Origin: Plasmopara viticola
Lineage: Eukaryota; Oomycota; Peronosporomycetes; Peronosporales; Peronosporaceae
Reading direction: 5' to 3'
Length of the DNA stretch: 64,000 nucleotides
NCBI GenBank assembly: GCA_001695595.3
Contig: MBPM02000003.1
Coordinates: 2,294,001 to 2,358,000, forward strand
Shown here in pieces: positions 57,288 through 64,000 of this stretch (its first letter is position 1; each line of letters starts with the position of its first letter). The notes under the pieces are model-generated. The model saw nothing but the letters and a program-made list of their open reading frames with translations, was not told the origin of the DNA and did not search any database. The position numbers were made by a program, and so were the translations under genes.

Positions 57288-58874
57288 ATGCTGTCGGAGT
57301 CGATTCCCACGCCTGCACGTCATCGCCGCCGCACTCGCCACACTTTCAACTCATCTACCCATACTTTACCATTATCATCTGATGATCTGAACGATGGTTA
57401 TAAGGAGAAATTTGGTGACGAAGATGAACATGTTAAGAATACAACTATACCAGCTATCAAATCAATTGCACCACTGTCGCCAGTGTTAAGAGCTCACCTT
57501 CCCCCGATAAACCATAAAAAATCTTTTTTTCCTGTACCTGTACGTGCCGTTGGATTTCCGGATGCTAAAGCTCGACGGTCTGGACTACAAGCTAAAGACG
57601 GAGTGGTGAGATTACTGCAGTATGGTGGTATATTTGAATATATAAGTGACTGTCTATTGTAAATACAGCGAGCTAGTGGATCCGGTGTGTTGGCTCGCCG
57701 ACCAAGTGGGAGACGGTGGCGTGCACATCCTTCGGATTACGATGAAGTAGTGGCACGGGCTCATTTGTCTAAGCCTCAGGTCCCACCTACTCGTATGGGT
57801 AAAAAACGAGTTGCTTTATATTACACATGCGAACAGATTGCGCTATTTAAACTCCAAAAGTGGATGGAGATGATGAGTGCGAATGACTGTCGTCGTGCTG
57901 AAACAAGTAAGGCAGCACAAGACAGAACCAGCTATGCTGATTGTAAAATTACAATGTATGAAGAGGTTCTTCACTTGAGCTTCACTCAAGAAAAAGTCAT
58001 TGAGACTGTAGTGGTTGACGATCCATTGACGGCGCCAGCTCTTCAGAAAAAACACATGCTTACTTTCGAGTAAGTTTAACAAAAAGTGTCATAAATCCTG
58101 TTGCGTAATCAGATATTCTTATGGTAGGACCGGCTGCTGTGTTTTTTGGGGATTCACTAGAGAAGACGAAGTTAGGTATTTATCGCTGCTGACACCGTTT
58201 TCTTCGAGTGTGTTGAACCAAATTGATGCACAAGTCATGGAGTACAGCTATGGCGATCGATCAAGTATCGCAAAGGACTCAATCGTACTGTGCACGAAAA
58301 ATACGGCCGAAAAGATTGCGTTGTCTTTTGCGATGGCCCAATCAGCTACGCTGAGTGCGTTTGAAACCCGCGTGGGAGATCGCATTCGCTCGACAAAGCA
58401 TATACCTTCTAGTCTTGCGTCGGTCGGGTCGATTCGGTATTCTCACAATGACACGTCGAAACTCATTGGACAAATTTTTATCGAGCTTGCTGACGTGAAC
58501 ATTCACTCGAACGTCTTGGACGAGCCCGAGTATTTTTTCATACAACAAAATGCTGATGATTATAAATTCCTTTACGAAAAAATGCTGAAGTACCAAGATG
58601 TGGCGAACCGTGTGGCCATCTTGAACAAGCGTCTTAGCATCCTTCGTGACTTGTAGGCTTGACAGTCACTTTATTCCCTCTTCATTTTCAATGTGGTACT
58701 CATGTCCTGTGTTGTTACTTTTTGTATAGAGTTGGTGTCTTGAATCAGCAGTTGACTCATCATCAGGGCTCAAAACTAGAGTGGATTATCATTTGGATGC
58801 TTGTGTTTCAAGTCATCATTGCCATCGGATGGGAGATCTTTCTTAAGGATATCGCAGGCTATTTCCATCATTAA
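57288..58874 (+). CDS. RMND1/Sif2-Sif3 (DUF155) family protein, four exons (462 aa)
   Basis: Exons are 57288-57605, 57669-58069, 58128-58652 and 58730-58874. Introns are 63, 58 and 77 nt with GT-AG ends, and all joins keep frame. The first ~150 residues are basic and Ser/Pro-rich. The DUF155 domain begins at RVALYYTCEQIALFKLQ (~153) and includes CCVFWGFTRED, ALSFAMAQSATLSAFE, KLIGQIFIELADVNIHSNVLDEPEYFF and VANRVAILNKRLSILRDLVGVLNQQLTHHQGSKLEW. A membrane segment at ~433-453 (WIIIWMLVFQVIIAIGW) closes the protein, as is usual in the family. Characterised relatives act at mitochondrial or endosomal membranes (mammalian RMND1 in mitochondrial translation). I cannot tell which applies here. It runs towards the TRM61-type gene with 234 bp between stops. 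Confidence 0.9.
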
Positions 58875-59108
58875 TAAATCAGAAAGTCTAAATGTTTGGC
58901 ACATTTTTCTCGAAAAACTTGTTGAATGAGAATAAAGCATTGGTATCTTTTCGTAATTAAACTGTTGAAGCTTGTATCTATAATGTTTGCAAGTTGTCAA
59001 TTGCATAATTTACTCAGTCTAAAGGTATCTACCTCGTAGTCATCTTAGAAATCAAAAATCGTATATCACCATCTATCTATCCTAGCAGCACATTCGCAGC
59101 ATGCAGTT

Positions 59109-60201
59109 TCAACAAAAAAACTTGGTGGCAAACGTCAAGTATGCTGTATGTCCACGAATCTCATCATCCTTCTTTGCCACAATGTGATCTCCCACACCGC
59201 CAGGGACGTATTTACGTTTGCGTCCGCCGTCCTTCTTGTGCTCTTTTTCTTCATCCGTCTTGGTATCCTGCTCGCTCTCCGTCAAACATGTAGCGCCATT
59301 CTCGGTCTTTGCTTTCTTGCCAAACCCAAAATCCGGCACCGGCAAATCAATCCGTCGTGAGTTATACGGCACCAATCTCGTCTCAATCGTGCGGATCACT
59401 GTTACAAAACGACGTCAATTCCTGTCATTTTCTACCGATCGCGCATAATACTAGTTACTTACACTCAAAGTTGGCACTGCGCAGCGCATCGCACGTCTTT
59501 TGCACTTGTTCAATACAGGGAGAGTAGGAGGCAAAAAATCCGCCTTGTTTCAGCATGTTGGCAGCATGTCCAACCACTTTCCAAGGACAAGGCAAGTCCA
59601 AAAAAACCAAGTCAATGGATCCCTCAAGTTCGGTCGGATAGCCTTGCTCATAGGCGTCTCTGCAGTCAACCGTGATGACACTTTCCAATCCATTGCGTTT
59701 GAACTCTTCGCGCGCAATGTCCGCTCTGTGCGCATTAAACTCGAAAGTGAAGACGTGGCCGTGAGGTGCCACCGTTCGTGCGAAACTGCAAGTGAGCGCA
59801 CCACTACCCGTACCAGACTCAACAACACGAGCGCCAGAGCGCAATACCGCTGCGAATTGAATGGCACTGGCGTCCAGTGTAAATACGATCTGTGTACGGT
59901 GGCGCAACGCACGGCTCCACAACTCAGGAGTGGGTGCAAGTAGAATCAGATATCCGCGTGCATCTTTCTTTCTTGAAATGATTTTGGAGCCAAAGGGCTG
60001 ACCAATCATGTCATTGTGGTAGAAGGCGCCGTGTCGATTCTGGTAGATGGCGTCGCGCTGCGCGTAGCAGTACGTGAGTGAGCTATGCGTTTCAAAGAGG
60101 ATTACAAGAGATCCTTCTGAAATAAGAGGTGATGATTTCCACATTGAGTTCCGGATGGTTGTCACGGATGCAGCGTTCACATCGGCTGAAGGCATTGCCA
60201 T
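59109..60201 (-). CDS. TRM61: tRNA (adenine58-N1)-methyltransferase catalytic subunit, TRM61/GCD14 family, two exons (342 aa)
   Basis: Exon 1 is 60201-59463 and exon 2 is 59398-59109, with a 64-nt GT-AG intron (59399-59462) joined in frame. It uses S-adenosylmethionine to make m1A58 in the T loop of tRNAs, in complex with a TRM6 subunit that is not seen here. Motifs by residue are FYHNDMIGQPFG (60-71), LLAPTPELWSRALRHRTQI (87-105), SAM-binding ESGTGSGAL (128-136), VFLDLPCPW (199-207), SYSPCIEQVQ (225-234) and the C-terminal GHTAYLTFATK. A charged KTDEEKEHKKDGGRKRK insert in exon 2 is probably disordered. The length fits the family. The neighbouring tRNA arrays carry its potential substrates, but the closeness is probably coincidence. 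Confidence 0.93.
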
Positions 60202-61162
60202 GGTGTGGTGTCGGAGATCGTGTGGTGTTCAAAAAAAATGTCGAAAGGATGATTATTTGATTAAAATCGAAAACTCAATCATCGAAAAAATATTATAATA
60301 TTTTGCCTAGCGACCCTTTCTCATAGAAGCGGCGGGCTTTTTTTCATCTTAATTTGCGCAACGATGACCATGGCGTCACTACCTTAGTTAAAGTAACTCA
60401 ATCCGTCGCGAAAAAAATCGACACTTAGTGTTCCTCTGAACTGTCATAGTTTGGGTCATTGCGGTCCACAGCCGCTACAGAAGTTTCTGCGGCTGTCAAA
60501 ACTCCCCAATTGTGCGCACCAGCACCGCCTGCATTACGACGATACTGTTAGCCATCCGCTATAAATGTCCTTAGGCTTTCACCTGCACCTTTCTTAAGTC
60601 CATCTGCGTTTGAGCCCGCGGGACCACGCGAGTTGCGTTCCTTGTGATCGTTTCTTTTGTTGACAAGCTCGCGGCTCTTTGGCATAGTTCTTTAACGACT
60701 TCTAATGCACTAATGATTACCGTAATGAGGTAGGCATGCGTAATTTACCGTTGTAGTTGTCGCAGCGTAAATTAGAACCATATTACTCACACAGCATTAT
60801 TTGTACCCATAACGGCAATTCCACCTTCGCACCGTCACTTTAATTCTATGGATATGACCATGTTTTTATTATTTTTTCAAAGTTATAAATAGCTGGTCCC
60901 ATCCGATAGAGTCGCGCTAAATTGTGTTCAGCTCGTCGTGTTGTCGGGTAATCGTGTTGCAGCATGCTTCAAGTCGAAAGCTAACCGCTGCAACTACCAG
61001 CTTACGAAATCACTTCGGAGGTCGTGAGGTACAGTGCATACGCCAGGAATGGCGGAAGAGGCATGCATTTCCTCAGGGGCTGTTGCCCTTGTCAGTTCCA
61101 CTTGAGCTAAGTGGTGAGGTCCCGTAACTACCACCTTTCTTTTAGATTCGAATTCACCCGTC
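60202..61162. other. intergenic region
   Basis: No supported gene. An 18-bp perfect AT palindrome lies at 60287-60304. A TATAAATAG sequence near 60884 could be a core promoter element for the ankyrin gene, but it lies ~280 bp from its ATG. Confidence 0.5.
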
Positions 61163-61918
61163 ATGAATTACCGAACGCCCATTATTACTGCTGTAAAATT
61201 AGTTATGCGCGAGCAAGAATCGCTGGCCGGATGCGCACATGTAGCTGAGATCGTGAGCGAGTACTTGGACACGTCGTATAAATGGACAATTGAGCGCGCT
61301 GCGTGCGCTGGGTACATGACACTGCTCGAGCATTTGGGCAAGAGAGGAGAGCGTATCACGCCTCGAGAGCTCGACTGGGCGCTTCGCACAGCTGCAGACC
61401 GCGGTGACCTGAACGTTGTCAAATGGCTGACTGCCTACCAGCCGGACATGGAATGTTCCACGCAAGTCATGGACTCGGCGGCTTTACGTGGCCACCTTTC
61501 TATTATAAAGTGGCTTCACTACTATCGGGATGAAGGCTGTACGACTGCAGCTATGGACAGCGCTGCCGCGTATGGGCGACTGGATGTTGTTCAATGGTTG
61601 CATAAGAATCGCGAGGAAGGCTGCACGACTGCTGCGATGGACAGCGCGGTGGCTGGAGGACACTTGACTACTGTGCAGTGGCTCGCAAATAACCGCAAGG
61701 AAGGTTGCACGAGCGTGGCGTCACACTTTGCTTTGCTTAATGGCCACATGAATATTTTGCGGTGGCTAAACGAGCACAACGTGGAACTTCAGCAGGTTAA
61801 GGGAAAGCGGCTGATGACTTGCTGGCCTCGGAAAGAGCGACGGAAGAGCACTACACTACTAGAAGCACCGCAACTTCGGCCAAGACGAATGAGTGCTGGT
61901 CTGGCATATCGGAATTGA
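61163..61918 (+). CDS. ankyrin-repeat protein 1 (251 aa)
   Basis: Single exon. ATG at 61163. An N-terminal cap (residues 1-70) is followed by five ankyrin-type repeats of about 28 residues (roughly 71-206). The repeat phrase resembles MDSAAxxGxLxVVxWLHxNRxEGCTTAA, a short-repeat style common in oomycete genomes. The last repeat is weaker (ALLNGHMNILRWLNEHN). The tail from ~207 is basic (KGKRLMTCWPRKERRK). Ankyrin folds bind partner proteins. No enzymatic domain and no signal peptide were seen. It is a close paralog of the gene at 62563, so it arose by tandem duplication. The specific role is unknown. Confidence 0.85.
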   Translation: MNYRTPIITAVKLVMREQESLAGCAHVAEIVSEYLDTSYKWTIERAACAGYMTLLEHLGKRGERITPRELDWALRTAADRGDLNVVKWLTAYQPDMECSTQVMDSAALRGHLSIIKWLHYYRDEGCTTAAMDSAAAYGRLDVVQWLHKNREEGCTTAAMDSAVAGGHLTTVQWLANNRKEGCTSVASHFALLNGHMNILRWLNEHNVELQQVKGKRLMTCWPRKERRKSTTLLEAPQLRPRRMSAGLAYRN

Positions 61919-62096
61919 GACGCTGTAACAGGCTTGGTGCGTTCCACATTCCCATTCTCAATAACCAATTTTTTTTTAATTATATCTGGAATATAGTATT
62001 GCGTTTCATCTTAAAATTGACGATAGTTACCTAGCAGCCTTCTTCCTAGTCTTTACATAGAAAAGTGTAATGAAATTTGTTCAACTAGTCTTTTCA

Positions 62097-62257
62097 CACC
62101 GAAAGAATTGGAAGACCCTCACGACCTCGGTGCTGGATGCACTGCCCGCCGAACGAGACTCGACGTATGCGGACACCACTCTATGCCGTGGACTAGCCAG
62201 GCTGAGCCTAGCACGTGCATAACTTGGCAACGCGATAACGTAATACATTACATTACA
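62097..62257 (+). mobile_element. 161-bp SINE-like insertion
   Basis: Flanked by an 11-bp direct repeat TAGTCTTTTCA (62086-62096 and 62258-62268). It ends in a short simple tail, ACATTACATTACA. These are marks of target-primed insertion of a short retroelement. I could not find a clear box A/B pair, so the tRNA-derived class is not shown. A truncated LINE tail is the alternative. Confidence 0.6.
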
Positions 62258-62493
62258 TAGTCTTTTCATAGAGGATTACCCCCTTTTCAAAAAATGAGCT
62301 TTTTGTGTAAGGGGTAATGTCTCAGAAGAAAGGTAACCACTCCTGTGTTCCACTCCTGTGTTAGCTCTTTAGGTTGACAATGCTATTAATATATTTCGTG
62401 CGACAACGTGGTAACATCAGCCACCTGCTTCTCAGTGATTGATATCTGGGCAACCCTTTGGTCTTTTCGATTTTGGATGACGACAATGTCTCC

Positions 62494-62510
62494 ATCACTC
62501 ACATTTAATT
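62494..62510 (+). promoter_or_regulatory. possible oomycete initiator region for ankyrin gene 2
   Basis: ATCACTCACATTTAA resembles the oomycete Inr (TCATTYYNCAWTTT) with one base missing. A T-rich CAACCATTTTCA flank follows, ~55-70 nt before the ATG, which is a typical distance. Confidence 0.3.
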
Positions 62511-62562
62511 TTCAACCATTTTCATCTAGCAACGATACAGAAACAAGAATACAACTTTAACG

Positions 62563-63261
62563 ATGGAGCGAATGAAAAGTGTCGAGGTGGTCGTGAGAGA
62601 CAAGAACGATCCCATTGCTAGTGGTTTAGTCCCAGACCTGATCGAGTCTTTCTTAGACTGTTCCATTCGATGGACTGTTCAAAAGGCAGCGTGCTGCGGG
62701 TACCTATCGTTGTTAAAGCGGCTGGGTAAGCGAGGTGCAGCGATCTCTGAGCACGGAGTTGACTGGTCTATGAGGATAGCCGCGACGGAAGGGTACCTTT
62801 GTATCATACAATGGCTTACAGCCTATCGCCCTGAGACGAAAATTTCTACTCGTGTAATGGATGCTGCTGCATTGCGTGGTCATTTGAAAGTAGTTAAGTG
62901 GTTGCACGAAAACCGTAGCGAAGGTTGCTCCGTACACGCTATGGATAGCGCGGCAGCGAGTGGTCATCTGAACGTGGTTCAATGGTTGCACGAGAATCGT
63001 GTGGAGGGTTGCACGACGGGAGCAATTGACACTGCTGCCGCTGGAGGTCATTTGAGAACCGTGCAGTGGCTTTGGGCGAATCGCACGGAAGGATGCACTA
63101 CAGTCGCCGTCGATTTTGCGACTTACAATGGCCACGTTTCCGTCGTCAAGTGGTTTAGCGAACTCGCTCATTTTCATCCGCGACATGCCAGGCACACAAC
63201 AGGAGTTACTAGTTGTAAGTACGACAATACTTACATCAAGAAGCAGCTGAAAGCCATGTGA
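62563..63261 (+). CDS. ankyrin-repeat protein 2 (232 aa)
   Basis: Single exon, with ATG at 62563. It has the same layout as the gene at 61163: an N-terminal cap containing SIRWTVQKAACCGYLSLLKRL, then about five 28-residue repeats (GHLKVVKWLHENRSEGC, GHLNVVQWLHENRVEGC, GHLRTVQWLWANRTEGC) and a short Lys-rich tail (KYDNTYIKKQLKAM). The repeats are better conserved than in its neighbour. It probably acts as a protein-binding scaffold, and the partner is unknown. The 5' ~25 residues and the tails differ most between the paralogs. Confidence 0.85.
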   Translation: MERMKSVEVVVRDKNDPIASGLVPDLIESFLDCSIRWTVQKAACCGYLSLLKRLGKRGAAISEHGVDWSMRIAATEGYLCIIQWLTAYRPETKISTRVMDAAALRGHLKVVKWLHENRSEGCSVHAMDSAAASGHLNVVQWLHENRVEGCTTGAIDTAAAGGHLRTVQWLWANRTEGCTTVAVDFATYNGHVSVVKWFSELAHFHPRHARHTTGVTSCKYDNTYIKKQLKAM

Positions 63262-64000
63262 GAAATATGTACGAATAGACGCGCACAGCGCGCCTCTGAT
63301 GTGTAAATCTCAAACGATTATGAGACGGCGACGCAGCTTGGAAGTATCTTGAAATTCGCTTAAAAGTCGCACAGCAGCCGTAAAGTGCTCTAAATCACGT
63401 TATATTAAAATATAACTGATTAGATTAATCAACGCAACTACGTTTTTGGCGAAATTCCTGTCAATGTGCTAGTATTACGTCATCGGGGGAGATTACAGTG
63501 TACAACGTCGGCTGACTAATGTCAATCGTCATTTTAGATCTGTAAGAGCGCAGCGCGTGAGCAGATTAAGTTATGGCCTTTTACATCTGCTCGGCACCTT
63601 CGTCACATCTGTCATTTTCTTTCTTACACGCCGCCCACTGCGTGCGTATCCCACAGCTCAAATTATTGCCGTGCTGACGCTTCCCTTCAATCTTCGAGCC
63701 CAACTCTGTCATCGGTCGGCCCCTTCTGATTCATGCTCGTATGTGACACTGTAGCAGGCGAATGTTGATGTGTGTTGGCAAGAGCGTCGCACTTCCTTTC
63801 AAACGTCGCGCTCTAATTTAAACGAAAATTTCCAATGCCTCAACAGCATGGACATGCGGTGACAATCTGCTAAAGAAGTTTAGTGATAAGGTTTGATTCC
63901 ACATGCAACTGTTCAGAACTTCTTCTTCATGTCGTCTTTAAACTTGCAGGAGTGCGAAAGGAAACCTTCGCACTTGATGAATTTGTGGATGCGTATTAAC
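63262..64000. other. downstream intergenic sequence
   Basis: No supported gene. A 65-codon frame near 63557-63754 lacks an ATG start and recognisable motifs. Confidence 0.5.

Noticed and set aside
62081..62269. 62-codon minus-strand frame
   Set aside because: It coincides with the SINE-like insertion and its tail, so it is repeat-derived.

Overview
The window looks like chromosomal DNA of an oomycete, most likely a Phytophthora or downy-mildew relative. The evidence is several small-intron genes, oomycete-style 28-residue ankyrin repeats, a secreted protein with an RXLR-like motif, and GC-rich genes set in AT-rich spacers. The species cannot be named from this sequence alone.

Positions 1-13308 are a head-to-tail array of a ~287-bp unit. 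The array enters from the left edge, and 47 complete tRNA genes lie in the window, all on the minus strand. Each folds as tRNA-Cys (anticodon GCA, U73 discriminator), and I saw no substitution in the 72-nt gene in copies 1-47. Spacers are nearly uniform on the left and increasingly mixed on the right.

Positions 13309-36303 hold three long non-LTR retrotransposons of one APE-endonuclease, L1/Tx1-like group. All three begin at the same nucleotide relative to a tRNA-Cys gene, just outside its 5' end. Each is followed by a 16-bp copy of the first 16 nt of that tRNA gene. The element class therefore targets tRNA-Cys genes and duplicates nt 1-16, leaving the tRNA on the left intact. Element 1 (8.8 kb) has ORF1, ORF2 (endonuclease, reverse transcriptase, CCHC) and a sense ORF3 (chromodomain plus putative papain-like protease). 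Element 2 (9.3 kb) has the same plan, but the chromodomain/protease ORF is antisense. Element 3 (4.3 kb) has a divergent ORF1, no ORF2, and a 3' tail nearly the same as that of element 2. All three carry stops and frameshifts.

Positions 36304-48500 are a graveyard. Four decayed tRNA-Cys units lie on the minus strand and three on the plus strand. A heavily decayed element (40.0-45.6 kb, minus) again starts at a tRNA 5' end, and two further fragments lie face to face at 46.4-48.5 kb.

Positions 48501-64000 are ordinary gene space. They contain an unrecognised six-exon membrane protein gene (50503-51373) and an RXLR-like secreted effector candidate (53467-53955, minus). They also hold an RMND1/Sif2 (DUF155) family gene (57288-58874), a convergent TRM61-type tRNA m1A58 methyltransferase gene (59109-60201, minus), and two tandem ankyrin-repeat genes (61163-61918, 62563-63261). 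A 161-bp SINE-like insertion with 11-bp target duplications separates the ankyrin genes.

The most notable system is the pairing of a very large tRNA-Cys tandem array with a dedicated tRNA-Cys-targeting retrotransposon lineage that carries a chromodomain/protease ORF3 in either orientation.
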